A stretch of 64,000 nucleotides of DNA from Wuchereria bancrofti (GCA_005281725.1 SSBO01000001.1:1782399-1846398), one strand, 5' to 3'; shown: positions 26,901 through 39,499, counted from the first letter of the stretch. Numbers and translations are program-made. Notes: a model not told the origin generated them from the sequence alone.

Positions 26901-29900
26901 TAAAATCTGAAAAATATATTTAAAAAAGTTTGATTTATTAAATTCTATTTGAAAAACTTATAAAAATGAAATAAAGCTTATATATGTGTCTATTTATTAA
27001 GAGAGAGAGAGAGAAGGAGATGGAATAGAAAGAAACAAAGAGAAAAAACCAACTGAGTACTTCTGAGGACAAAAAAAAAATTGATTAAAGATTGAATTTC
27101 GGAGTGCAAAATGGTGAGAAAGGAAGTGAAAAATGATATTTTTGCATATTTTTACACCAGTATATCATAATCTTATCAATAATCAGTAATGATAATTGAG
27201 TTTATATTTCGAAAAATGATCAAATCATTTAAAAAAAAATAACGTTTCAGCATGATATTTGAGAAGAAAATAAAATTAAGTGAAAATTTTTAGAAATTTC
27301 ACTAAGTTATTTGATTGAAGCAATATTATCAAATGAGAGAAAATAAATTAATGCACCTGTTCTAAAAATGAGACAAGTGGATAGATATCTTGAATTGCAA
27401 GTAAATTTATGCATACATTAATCATTAACACTTTAAATTTCAAAGCACTTAAATTTCAATTAAAGGTTTCTTAATAAAATTTTTACGAAAACAAAGTTTT
27501 TCTTTTTTCAATTCACTTGAAATGAAGATATGCGAATTGAACTTTCATGAACTATCTATAAAAGTGTATTTTTAAATTTAATTACTAACTTTTATAAATC
27601 CTTCGATGCATGCGTATCATTATGCAAAAGATAATTCAAGAGGATTCATAATATTTTACATCAATCTTATCAGATTTTCTTATCAGAATACATAATATCT
27701 GGCGGCATTTGGAGGAAAAATAATAGCCAAACAATCAGCCAAAAGACTGATTAAATTAGCTCAAAAAGAATAATTTTTCTTTTTCATAGCTTGTGTTCAC
27801 TTGTTTGAATGTAATTATAAATATAAAGCTAAATTGAATCAATAGAAAAAAATCTGCTTAAAATTATCCATTAAAATGACATTTGCGCAAAACTATTTTT
27901 CAGATTTTCTAAAAATCAGTCTGTAATATGATTTGCACTTGTCACTTATTAATTTTTTATTTTTATTTTTTATTTATAATTATAGCAAAAAGAAAGAAGC
28001 AGCGGAGTAATCTATTAAAAACTGCTGTCATAATAAATTGAAATTCTGCGAAAAAAAAGTTTTCAAAATTTCTAATGATTGATAGCATATTGCGTTTTTT
28101 GGTTGATATGATGAAAAGAAAAAATGTGGAAACATTATTTAAACTAAATGTTTTTTTTTTTTTTTTGAAATAAACAATGGAAGAAATCAATTCATTGAGG
28201 CATGTAGTAATCAATAAAAGTTCTTAGTAAGGCTATTATTTTCATTCGATGAAAAATTGTGCACTTAAATAAAATTAATAAATGATGCTAGCTTGTATTA
28301 TGAATTGTCAACATTGCAAGTCCTATAAATTACATACCAAATATATTGCTATGCTTATAGCTAAATATAATTCTTCAACTTTAATGAGAAAAAAAATCTT
28401 TTTCATTTCGAATAAATCGAAGTACTTTTAAAAAGAAAAACTATCTCATTGCAAATTTTGAGAAATTTTCACTTTTCTGAAATCGTTTCAAAAAAAAACA
28501 AAAAAAAATTGAAGAAAGAACCATATGACTAAAAATGATTTATAAAATTTGCTAGTTAATATTTGTTCGTCTACTTCACTTAAATGTAAATATTATGATT
28601 TCACAAAAAAAAAAAAAAAAATGAAGCATTGCTGATTTAAAACAATAAACTTAATTTGATTGATGCAAACATAAATTAATACCTTATTCTTGTTAAATTA
28701 AAAATTAGAAAGTATCAAATTTAAAAAAAGGATCAACTTATTAACAAAAGATTAATATATGCGTAAAAAAAATTAAGAAAAATTTATAAATATAAATGAT
28801 ATTAAAAGAACAATTTAATGTATAGATGGAGTAGAATGTTTACGCACGTATCACGTAACTAAGAAGACGTAGATAGTGGAACATCTTTCTTTACACTTAC
28901 AATATCTTATTAATTTACTAAGATGTAAATTTTAAACTACACTGACAAACATATCAAGGTGTGAAATTGAATGTTACCTATATATCATAGAAGTAAACAA
29001 AAAAAAAAAAGGTTTTTAAAGTAACTGATGCCCACATTTGATAATATACTTATTGTTAACAATGATACAATTAATTTTACTATTATTTCTTATCATAAAT
29101 ATAAACTTCAAAAAGATTAAATGAATTGAATGACGTGAAGTATAATGTATTTTGAAAATAACGTATGATAATAGTTATGATATTAAAGATTCGTAATATC
29201 GTACTTTCGGCTAAGGATTCCGATAAAAGAAAACCGGTAGAAACGGTAAAAGCAATCTATCTATCCATTTTATGTCATAAAAATATACCGAAAAGTCAGA
29301 TAAACGGAATAAAATATCAGATAAACGAGTTATATAGTATAACAAATAAATTAAAAAAATAAAAAATTTGTCCTTACCTTTATAAACTATTTATTTTCTA
29401 ATTCATATCCTTATTAATTAAGTTTAAATTGTCAATTTTTTTATTTACCATATCTTATTTATCAAGTTTAAATTATTTTTTTTTATTTGGTATTCGAAAA
29501 AACTCCCCATTTAATGATGCCTTATCCTGAATTCCGAATTTCATAAACTAGCAATTAATTCAATTAATTTTTTCTAATTAACTGGAATTATTCTTTTTGT
29601 ACATTAAAAAATCACTTCAATATGTTAATAAAAAATTCGCGAAAATGAAAGAAATTAAATTTAACAAAATTATTGGAAATTGCAGTTTCAAACAAATCTG
29701 AAAAAAAAAAAAACTTTTATAAACATTATTATTCCAATATTCATTTATTAAAAAAGAGAGAAGAAAAAGGAACTTACCTGTTGGAAATAATCCATTCGTC
29801 TTCGAGATGTTCTGATCGGTGAACAAATACTGATCATATCTATTTGTAAGCAAGATAAGTAGATAATATTATCTTATCATTTTATTTTAACTTATAAAAA

Positions 29901-32000
29901 TTTCTCTATCTAGCTTAGACTCTTTATTTCATATTGTTTCGAAAATTAAAAAAAAAATACTTTTTAAGCTTAATTCTTCTTGTTTTTGAAACACAGTTTT
30001 TTTTTTTTTCAAATAAGCAGAAAATAATAACTCATAGAATTTCTGCAATAGTTTATTGATTAAATTTTCAATTTCTCCTTTTTCTTTTTTTAATTGATGA
30101 TTAGAATAAAGGAAATTTGTAGTACTTTAAGTGAAAGACAAAATTCTTTCATAGATATCCAACAAACGATAGATAAAAAATTAAAAGTTCTTGTTAAAAA
30201 TCCACTTCATATCACTTTTAATATATTTAATTTTGAAATTTCTTCAAGAAAATACAAAAGTGGTAAGTTGAAAGTTAGCATTTCAACTTTTCTGCACTAT
30301 TCTATGATAAATATGAAATTGCTGGCAAGTGATATGTAATCAGCAACCTGATAATTAGCTTTTTAAAATCACTTCAGATATTATTCATAATTGCTCTAGT
30401 TATCATAATTGCTTCATACTCTCTCTCTCCCTGTTCGTTATTTAATTTTAAAAAAATCTCTAATCTATAATATAGTCAATAATTAATCTTTTCTGTTACT
30501 TAGATTAAATGATAAAATGTGATAAGAAGTGATCTAACTAGCCATTACTATTAATGGATAGCATTCAGTCACTGTAAATGATTGATTATTGTCATTATTT
30601 AAGGTTTTCAATTAGCTATGCAAAAAATAGAATCAAATTTATTGCTTAAGATTTTAAAGAGATTTTATTTAAATATGTAAATTAAAATTTCAATGGAAAT
30701 AAATTGATAGAATCATCAGTTTCATAAACAAATAAATGAATATTTGTGATCAAAATCAATTAATGTATTCAAGAAGTGTTAATGAATATAAATTAAATTT
30801 GCTAAATAAAAGAAAAAAACGACAAATTAAAATGAAATTTACAAATCAAAATGAAATTTATCGGCTCTATTTTGATTATTTTAGTTTAGCTATTTAAGAG
30901 TTACTCAAATGATAACATATCAATCATAATCATACGACAGTAATTATTTAATCATTTTGCTTAATCTATTTGTGCGATAATTATCATTTCATCATTTTAA
31001 TTTCAGCCGTCATTTCGACATAGCTCACTTGATAGATATCGTACTTCAATATTAGCCTGTTGATAATCCGGAAAAGAAAATTGTTTAAATGATTTTAGCT
31101 AAGCTATGAAAAATAAACAGACTGAATAATTTTAAAGATAAAATCTTCCTTTTTTAGCTATAAAAAATGTCATTTATTCTTATTTATGTTCAATTTAAAG
31201 TACTTTATGCTTTTAATTCTTCATTAAGTTCAATTCTTCAACTTAAAGCATTTTATACTTAAAATTTTTCATAAAGTTTAGTCTTTCAATTTAGGACATT
31301 GAATATTTTAATTTCTTCCTAATAAAGTTAATTGTGGAAAACGATATTCAAAATTATTGCTTTTGAATTTTTTCAGAAAATTTATTTTTTATCGTTATTC
31401 CTTCTTTATGTTCGATTAATTTAAATATTTTGAAAAATGGATGTTGTTTTTATCAACCTAAAACTTTTCATTTTTCAATAAAACTTAATTTTCACTAATT
31501 AAAAGAATATCTTTTAACCATTTCTTTTCTTTTTTTTTTGGATCATAACATTTTAGACAACAATTTATTTTCGATAAAAATTTTGAAAAAATTTTTATAA
31601 AATAAAATAGAAACTGAAAATTAATTTTGTTAAATAATTGAAATCTTTAATTTTTTTTTCAAACATTTGTTTGAAATTTTTTCTTTTCTTTTAACTTACC
31701 ATAACTTTCTATACTTTCTTCAATGGGAAGTTCTCGCCGTTGATTGGAGTATACCGGGAATGCTAATTTAACGGCTGGTGTCCAAGATTGTCGCAAACAT
31801 TCCGAAAGCGGTAATTGCTGCTCGACGTTATCATTCATCATTAACATTGTCGGCCGTTCAATATCATCATGTGATGAAATTGGTGATAACATACTTCTCA
31901 GATGCAAATTTGTCAAAGTTGGACAATTTTTAGATTCTGATGGAATTGCTGGAAGACGACGACGAATGCGATAGTTATCATTTCGCCAAACCATTCTCAT
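17922..32000 (-). CDS. nematode globin with long disordered N-terminal extension
   Basis: Globins bind haem and act in oxygen sensing, redox signalling or storage. Ten exons on the minus strand, in coding order: 32000-31700, 29839-29778, 21077-21043, 20803-20641, 20515-20441, 19886-19725, 19249-19058, 18802-18668, 18532-18455, 18053-17922. They total 1335 nt, 444 residues, all GT-AG and in frame. The ATG at 32000 is the first in frame after an upstream stop. The globin fold covers about residues 258-402: an A/B-helix segment ending IIQRM, Phe candidates for CD1 at 295/298, an E-helix-like VMALKKFL, the probable proximal histidine F8 at 344 (AHKRSWGFKADFF), and G/H helices. I see no clear distal E7 histidine. 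Residues 1-257 are rich in Ser, Arg and Lys, and the last 43 are Ser/Gln-rich; both look disordered. Intron 2 is 8700 bp. A polyA signal lies at 17880-17875. Extended globins of this kind are common in nematode neurons; the exact glb orthologue is not assigned. Confidence 0.85.
23377..23426. repeat. imperfect TAA/TGA-type trinucleotide repeat
   Basis: A run of ATAATAG, GTAATAG and GTGATAATA units lies inside globin intron 2. It is degenerate, so it is an old microsatellite. Confidence 0.6.
24687..24703. repeat. AATT tetranucleotide repeat
   Basis: About four consecutive AATT units within globin intron 2. Confidence 0.6.
25580..25606. repeat. CT-rich pyrimidine tract
   Basis: TC dinucleotides followed by CCCT units in globin intron 2. 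A complementary GA-rich stretch at about 25634-25649 could pair with it in the transcript. Confidence 0.6.
26268..26298. repeat. ATTA tetranucleotide microsatellite
   Basis: Seven or so near-perfect AATT/ATTA units within globin intron 2, self-complementary. Confidence 0.75.
27000..27016. repeat. GA dinucleotide repeat
   Basis: About seven GA units within globin intron 2. Confidence 0.7.
29165..29362 (+). other. CpG-bearing open frame inside globin intron 2, unassigned
   Basis: An open frame of 65 codons runs opposite the globin gene and ends at a TAA at 29360. Its ATG at 29165 is preceded by no clear splice acceptor. The stretch 29160-29320 carries about ten CpG dinucleotides, while its flanks have almost none. 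The predicted peptide is lysine- and isoleucine-rich, without a signal peptide or membrane segment, and I recognise no family. It may be a remnant of inserted DNA, such as a transferred bacterial or organellar fragment, or chance. I do not call it a gene. Confidence 0.3.
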
Positions 32001-32025
32001 CAAATTTTCATATTCCAACAATATG

Positions 32026-32094
32026 TTAGTTTAATAAAACTGAGCACCAATATCTAAATTTTATTATTTATTATTTTTAATGTAATAAAAAATT
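32026..32094. repeat. diverged direct repeat A, copy 1
   Basis: This segment, starting GTTAGTTTAATAAAACTG, is repeated with substitutions and small gaps at 32288-32356. Shared blocks include AGCAC, ATCTAAAT, TTATTTATTATT and AATGTAA. It begins 26 bases above the globin start codon, so it lies in the globin promoter or 5' UTR. Confidence 0.65.
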
Positions 32095-32287
32095 CTAATT
32101 AATAAAATTTTATAAATATAATAATTACTCCAGTAATAACAATTAATTTTAATTAATGGATATGAATCTACAAAATTAATAGTTAGTACAAATTGTGTTT
32201 GTTGAAAATTTTTTCAACTACCTCATACAACTATATTTAAAGCTTTTATAAGCTTTAAAAAATTTTTAACAATTAATTTTATAAAAG

Positions 32288-32356
32288 GTTAATTTAATAA
32301 AACGAAGCACATCTAAATCGTGTTATTTATTATTATTTCTAATGTAACAGAAAATT
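32288..32356. repeat. diverged direct repeat A, copy 2
   Basis: Second copy of the element at 32026-32094, in the same orientation about 260 bases away. It starts GTTAATTTAATAAAACGAAG. The match decays after the AATGTAA block. Confidence 0.65.
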
Positions 32357-33034
32357 GATTTAATGTAATTTTATATTTTAAGAAGTGTTAGCAAAAAAAA
32401 GAAAGGGAGAACTTAAAATAGCTTGAAATTATTAATTGAAGTAACCAACAAAAATATAATTTTTCAGTAGCAAAAAAAAAAAGAATTATAGTTCAGGCGA
32501 TATTTCAAAATATTTCTGTACTATTATGAAAAATTTACTTATTGAAATTCGATTTAGTGTTTGCTTTCTTTCCGGATAACAACAGCAGCGATAATTTTAC
32601 TTTGCATAATTATGTCTGAAAATCAAAGTCATAAAATGTAATTTTAATTAAAGCAAAAATCTGATAATTTCAAACTATCTAATTTTGTTTATGATAAAAT
32701 AAAATGAATGATTTGATGATGTAATATGAAAAATCATGAGAAATGATCTCAGAGAGAATTATTTTTGAAATTTTGTTGAAAGTATTGGTTGAACAGACGT
32801 CAATGATCTGTTAGATGAAACGTATGGGATTGAATGAATCAAAATTTAACTTTGACTTTGGAGGTTTTTTTTTTTCCTTCAATAATATCTTTGATATTGA
32901 TTGGAAGGAAAACGAATTTATTATATTGGCTAATGAAAGCTTTGACTTTTGACCATTGCTATATAAATTTTACTGCTATATAAGTCTTAGAAAAATATCA
33001 GTGCTTAAATTTCAAAATACTTTTTATAAACTTT

Positions 33035-33121
33035 TCATATATTTTTTCTTGTTGATAATTTTTTTTTTTTGTTAAGAGAGGAAGAGCAGAATGATATATT
33101 TAATATATTTTGTTTAATAAA
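33035..33121. repeat. diverged direct repeat B, copy 1
   Basis: Contains CTTGTTGATAATTTTTTT, a T run, TTGTTAAGAGAG and TTTAATATATTTTGTTT in order. The same order recurs at 33611-33699. Confidence 0.7.
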
Positions 33122-33247
33122 AGAAATCTTAATTCACTGAACTTTAATTCAGTGTAAAGCAATGAAAGAAGCATGCAAATGCAGAAGTACTCTGAAATTT
33201 ATTTAACATAAAAAATGTTTCACTTAATGAACTGATAATTTATAATC

Positions 33248-33265
33248 ATGCATGCATGCATGCAT
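33248..33265. repeat. ATGC tetranucleotide microsatellite
   Basis: Four to five perfect CATG/ATGC units, self-complementary, in a region otherwise poor in G+C. Confidence 0.75.
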
Positions 33266-33610
33266 ACTTGCATATCTGCATTTACACCACTTTAATACTA
33301 CGATTAATCAGTCTGTTGGAATATTGCAATTTGACATTTTTAACAGATTGAAAATATCCACAAAATATTGATAATTGATAATCAAAAGTGGGAAGAAGAA
33401 ATTATCATTATTATGTTTTCACTGCTTATCATTACTGAAAATAAAATAAAATGGTAATTTATCTAATTATAAATTTCTTCTTTTTAAATATCAAAAATGT
33501 TATCAAAATATCAAAAGATGAAAATTGAAGAAGTGAATATGAAAAATGGAATATTACTTTTAGTAAGCTTATATAATTTTTTATCATTCTACTTCATATA
33601 TTCTTTTTGT

Positions 33611-33699
33611 TCTTTTTTCTTGTTGATAATTTTTTTTTTCTTTTTTTGTTAAGAGAGAGAAAAGGAAGGTTGATATTTAATATATTTTGTTTTAATAGT
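33611..33699. repeat. diverged direct repeat B, copy 2
   Basis: Second copy of the element at 33035-33121, in the same orientation and with the same block order. It differs mainly in the length of the T runs and in the purine-rich segment after TTAAGAGAG. Confidence 0.7.
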
Positions 33700-36221
33700 T
33701 TTTGTCTTTTTTAGCTTAAGGAAATCTGTTTATAGTTTAGGTTATCTCTTCTTATTATACCACTCTCTGAAATTTTCATATATCTAAGATAAGAGGATGG
33801 TTTTTTTAACTTATCATCACTTCTGATTATTGATGAATTATTAGGCAGATAGATGTGCAGACGAAGCCTGAAGATAATTTCTCTTCAAATTTTCATGTAT
33901 TTTAAAATAGATCAAGCAATGCAATTTAAAGAGTAGAAAGGAAATTAGTAAAGTAAAGTAAAGCAAAGTAAAGCAAAATAAGATAAAGTGATTAGGACAT
34001 TGCTTGATTTCTTTTCGATCTAAATTTTAATTTTCAACATTAATTTTTAATCTTTTTTTCAATAGCAAAATTGTTAGTTACTTCCTGAAATTTTAAAACA
34101 TTCATTTCGAGCACCTGTTCGATTCGATGTTTCAAATATTATTCAATTTTTAAGAAAGTATATTTAGCACAACTGAACAGATCGTTTCTTTATCTTCAAC
34201 TTTTTTATAATTTTTTGAAAATTCAATTTGAAAAGTTGATGATAAAAAATATCATTGGATATTGGTTCCAACAAGATACTGAAAGAAAGTATTTAAAAAG
34301 GAAAGTAAAAAAGATTACATCGATGATGTCGTATGATATTAAAAACAAAAAATAAAATTAATGAAATGAGAAGAATGGAGAGAGGAAGAGAGAAAAAAAG
34401 GATTGGAGACGAGAAAAAAAGGATTGGAGACGAGAAATATGAAAATATATTAATTGTTGAAGCTTACTTAATTATAGGTGATGAACTCAATGAATTCTTT
34501 CTGCTAAAAAACGTAAATTTTTGAATTTTTAAATTATGGTCAAAGATCAAAACAAATAACAAAGAGCCATGTAGATATCAAGCATAAACAAGCACATTGC
34601 TTTCGATATCTTATGAAATAAATAATTTAATGGTTAATTCAAAATTGTTAAATTAATGATTTTTCATTTTATAACAAATGAACGATAATCATAAAAGAAG
34701 ATGAAAACTGGATGCAGATAAAATGATAAACTGCAAAATATGAAAATAATCATAAAGTGTTGTCCTTTTAGCTAATAGCTAACAGAAATGAAATTAATTA
34801 ATATGAATTAAAAGCATACAAGTAATAATTAATAATTCTAAATACTACTTACTATAGTAAAAAAAAGTAATAAATTTTGAAGTTTATTAATTATATGCAA
34901 CAAATGAAGTAATAAATTTGATGGAATATTTTTGCCTAAATATATTGCTATTACTTTTTCACTTTTATTTTCAACTTTATTACAGTATGATAAGTGAAAA
35001 AAATGAAAGAGCCAAATATTCTATTGCATTTTTTTTTTGAAGTTATTTTATAACTTCGTTAAATCGTTTAATTTCCTTCTTAATAACTTTTACAATTTCT
35101 TATTTTAATGAAAACAAGTATTATCATAAAATAAATAAAATGCAATATGAATGAAGCTTTAGCTTTCATCAAACCATTGCATTTATAAATGATCCATTGA
35201 TAAATAATAAATTTTATATCTATTTTCAGCTTATATAATTGTAATTTCTATTAAATTTATGCTTATTTAAATTAAAATTTTGGTTAGAATAAAATGAACA
35301 GTGAAATTTTAATCAATCATTCAGAATGATTGATGTTTAGATTTAATTAAACTTTTTTTTTTCTCTTTGTGCTTATGTATATTGCAAAAAAAATTTTTTT
35401 TTTCGTCATTTTAAAGTATTACAAGCAGTGTTAGAGAGAAAAAAAAAGAGAGAAAGAAGAATTCTTGAAGAGAAATCTTAAAATTTTTTGCAAAGATTGA
35501 AATATAACAGAAAAGATTGATTAGCGCAGGTTGTTAAAATAAGAAAAAACTGTTAGAGTGCGCATGTGATGAATATTTTCCCGTTGATTTATTATAGAAT
35601 AAGTTATCATTATCAGTTTGTTTATTGATATATCAATTTCCTGTTATTGCTGGCGGTATGCCTTTATGAGAAGCATTAATTCTTAAAAATCCTTTTTTTT
35701 TCTCCTTCTCATTTTCACATTTTAAAGTAAAAAATTTTTGTATTGAAAGAATTTCATCAAATTTTTATTAGCAAATTTAAGTTATGATTTAAAAATAAGT
35801 AATTAAATTTAATGAGATTTTTTTTTTACTTTAGTATGACCACATTAATGCTATTCATTAATAATAGATGCACATCTAGTCTTGCTCAAGTTCGAATTAC
35901 CATTTAAATGATTCCTACCTCTGTAACGTATACATAAACTACTTTTTTTAATTATTAATTTATAAATTTATTGCAGTTTTTCATAGATATTATTTAAGAT
36001 ATTTGGCAGTCAGCGTATATGAGTAAAATTAATGCTAATTATAAATTGATTCGTTTAAATCTAATTTTGATAAAAATGAATTCCACTTAAAATTTATTAA
36101 TTTTAAAATTATAGTTCCAGCAAAATGTTTGGCGATAAAATAGGAATTTATTAAAGTCAATAAAGATTTAATAAAATCATAAGGACTTCTTAAAGTAAGG
36201 AGTTATTGAAGTCAAAAAGTT

Positions 36222-36392
36222 TTATTAGATTTGTTTCTTTAATGCTTAATGGTCAGAGAATTGAAGCAAACAATTTAAGTAAGCTTTATACAATGTCATA
36301 GCTAGCTTAGCTTTTTTTTGAAGTTAAATAAATTTTAGTGATATAAAAAGAAGAAAACTTTTTATAAAACGAATTATTGTAAAATGAGTTCG
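36222..36392. repeat. diverged direct repeat C, copy 1
   Basis: A segment of about 170 bases shares ordered blocks with 37882-38061: TTATTAGATTT, CTTTAAT, CAATGG-type TTAATGGTCA, AATTGAAGC, AACAATTT, GTCATAGCTA, AAGTTAAA, AAATTTTA and TATAAAA. The two copies are in the same orientation, 1.66 kb apart. Confidence 0.75.
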
Positions 36393-37881
36393 TTTAAGTA
36401 ATTCAATAGTTTTCTTCTCTTTTTTCACATAATATAACAATGAATGGTACACGTAGTGGTTTTATTAAAAATAAATCAAATAAATTTCTTTGTAAAAGAA
36501 ATACCATCCATTTAATATAATTTCTTTTTTAACTCAATGAAAATCGTAAATATGACGTTAATCGAGATTTATAAGAAGATTTATAGGAAATGTAAATTTT
36601 TTTTTTTTTTTTTGGATTTTCTAAAGTAAAATGCTTTTCTTTTAATATACAGTAATTGCAAACTTGAAGATAATAATAGAGATTTAATCCAGAAAGGATA
36701 TGATCCGAAGTTTCTTCAAAAATCAATATTATCATCATTCCTGAGAATATTTATTTAATCTTAGATGTCTTTGTAACTTTTATTACAATTTAATTTTGCA
36801 GGAAAGAAAGAATTCATCACTAATAATTACAGTATCACAAGGAAAAAGTTAGATCGTAATTAATTATAGTAGTTGTTTTGTTGCATTTCCATTGATTTTA
36901 GAAAATTATCGGAAGAAGACAATTAGCCCCGATGACCCTACAATAATAGAGCAGTCAAAAAGTGACACATTCTTTATTTATCGATTTTTATTCTGATATC
37001 ATTGATAGGACGAAATAGCTATTATCATATTCAAATGGTTATTTTATAGAAGAAAATGTATTACCAAATATTTCTAGTTAAAACACAACAATAATTCATT
37101 CGAGAAGTGCAATTATAAATAAAATTTTGACACGAAGCATTTGGTGATAGGAAAAAATGTTGTATGATAAGTAAAAACTCATTAAACTTATAATTCATTA
37201 ATGCGTACGTAATTCAATTTAATGCTACCACAGCTACTTTTTTTTTAAATAGCTAAATATCAATAAAATTAATGCTAATACTAGAAAAACAATGAAATTA
37301 TTGCGTTATGTATGAAATCTGAACAATTAAATGATTAAAATGATAAAGAATAATGAATTTTTTTAACTGTTATTAGATGATGTTATTGAGATAATATAAT
37401 GAAACTTCGATCCTTCTATTTCTTCTATTTCACTCATTTTCTTTCCTCTTAATTATTATTTAAAGGTAAATAAACAAACTACTCTATAATTTACTACAAA
37501 ATTGTTGAAATAAACATTTAAAAATGACAACCCTAACAATCTCAATCAGTCAACTAATCACTCAATTAGTTAATCTTTAAGCTTTCCTTATCCATTCATT
37601 TCTTTCGTAATAAGCATTTACGTTGAATTCCGTTAAGGTGACATTAAGTAAAGTAATTTTCTCATTATTAACAAATGTAAGTATGAAAAAAGAAAGAAAA
37701 AGGAAAAAGATGACAAAAATACGAAATAATATAAAATGTGAAGAAAATGAATAATACTAAGATTGATCTATTAGCTTTGTTAAGCATGTTAGCATATTAA
37801 TTATGCTAGTAATAATAATTCTAATTGCAGGTGACATTTAAACAGAAAAAAATTTTGAAAGATGATAACACTGAGAAAGGA

Positions 37882-38061
37882 CTTATTAGATTTATTGTTC
37901 CTTTAATACTCAATGGTCAATAAATTGAAGCGAACAATTTTAATTAAGTGTCATAGCTAAGTTAACTTTTAAGTTAAACAAATTTTAACAATCTCAAAAG
38001 AACAAACCTTTTAACAAAATGAAACAAAACGTAAAATGAATTATTATAAAATGAAGCTATT
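37882..38061. repeat. diverged direct repeat C, copy 2
   Basis: Second copy of the element at 36222-36392. Order and spacing of the matching blocks are kept over about 175 bases with scattered indels. No target-site duplication or terminal inverted repeat is obvious. It may be an old mobile-element fragment or a local duplication. Confidence 0.75.
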
Positions 38062-38294
38062 GTGCATAATTTAATACTACGTGTAATTTGTTTAAAAAAA
38101 AATCCTTGAAATGTTTAAACTGAAATTATATTTAAAAAAAAAAATTTTCAATAATTGATCGAGATCGGGATATTCCATCCATATTTACTCTTTATATTTC
38201 TCGATAAATTTATGAGAAATCCCAGTGCGCGGGGGAAAAGTAAGGAATCACGCAACAAACAATACCAATTTCCTATCATTTATTTAAAAAAAAA

Positions 38295-38313
38295 AAAAAG
38301 AGAGAGAGAGAAA
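38295..38313. repeat. GA-rich microsatellite
   Basis: An A run followed by about six GA units. Confidence 0.65.
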
Positions 38314-38449
38314 GAACCTCAAATATTAATTGCCGTATGATAATTATTGCATTGCTATTATTTAACTCTTTTTCCTATATTTCTAGCAAAATAAAAAAAA
38401 TTTTATTTTTCTACTCTTTATAATATCACTAATGAAAGAGGAGAAAAAG

Positions 38450-38467
38450 GAAGAGAGAGAGAGAGAA
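38450..38467. repeat. GA dinucleotide repeat
   Basis: About seven GA units followed by an A run. Confidence 0.65.
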
Positions 38468-39499
38468 AAAAAAAACGGATGAAGTGAGAGAAAGGAAAGT
38501 AAATTGATTTTGAATTCATTAATCATTGTATGCATTTCATTGATCTTATAATGTAATGATTTTTCATTCATTTTCAATAAACTAGAAAATTCTTCTCAGC
38601 GCACTTGAATTGAATTGTGTTTCAAATTTATATTATGTAGTGGAATTCTCACATTCTTTTTATTTTCGTCAATTTTTAATTCTTTGGAAAAAAGTAATCT
38701 TTTTTGGAAAAAAAAGTAATCTTTTTTGAATATATTAAACAGGAAGACAAAATCTAACATAGTTATTCTGCTACTGTTAATTTCTACACATTCCAATATT
38801 TTCCACATCCATTTTTACTTATTTATTTTCCGATTTCTTTTTCATTTTTTTTTCTCTCTTTTGTTTCTAATCTTCAACTTCTGCTCACAGCATTTTGAAT
38901 GAATTAGTGATGTGAACTTTTATTGACAAAAGTAGTAATTGATGAAGCGAATGAATTTTTTTTCTTTTTAATAAATTTATTGAAGCATAATAATTTCTCG
39001 AGTTTTTGAAAATTAAATTTCAACAAAATTTGAATAGAATTCGAGGCAGTCAATAATTCGCAAAATCCTATTTTTCTTTCTTAAATTTTAACAAATTTTG
39101 CTCGTTCACTTCGAAATTCTGAATATTTGAAGCATTTTCACAACAAAATTTGCATTTAATTATAAATCTAATAATAAATAGCGGGGGACAATGATTACGA
39201 CAACGTCTCACTAAGTTCCATTTACTTTTACATTCAAATTTTAGATGTTTGAACTTTTAGCAGATTGATTAGGATTAGTACTGATAATAACGAATAGTAC
39301 TGACAATAATTCTCTTTCTACATATCTTCCCTTTTTCCCACTAAAATTCATTTTCATTTCTTTATTTTTATTATCTGGTTATATTTGCTCCTTGAGATGC
39401 ATTTCACCCATTTCTCATTAGTGAATAATGATAATCAAACCTGAAGATAATTGAATTTATATGAAAAAAGCCTAATTTCTTAATCCCTTCTTGTGATAA

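Larger units (their letters stand above)
21078..29777 (-). other. 8.7-kb intron 2 of the globin gene
   Basis: This very A+T-rich intron separates the exon ending at residue 121 from an 11-codon exon. It is full of homopolymer A and T runs and simple repeats. No nested gene is recognised, except that 29165-29362 on the opposite strand holds a CpG-bearing open frame discussed in the findings. No transposon termini or reverse-transcriptase motifs were noticed. Confidence 0.7.

Noticed and set aside
34333..34524. 63-codon frame with a repeated RIGDEKK unit
   Set aside because: It is the translation of a short purine-rich tandem repeat in intergenic DNA, with no other gene features.
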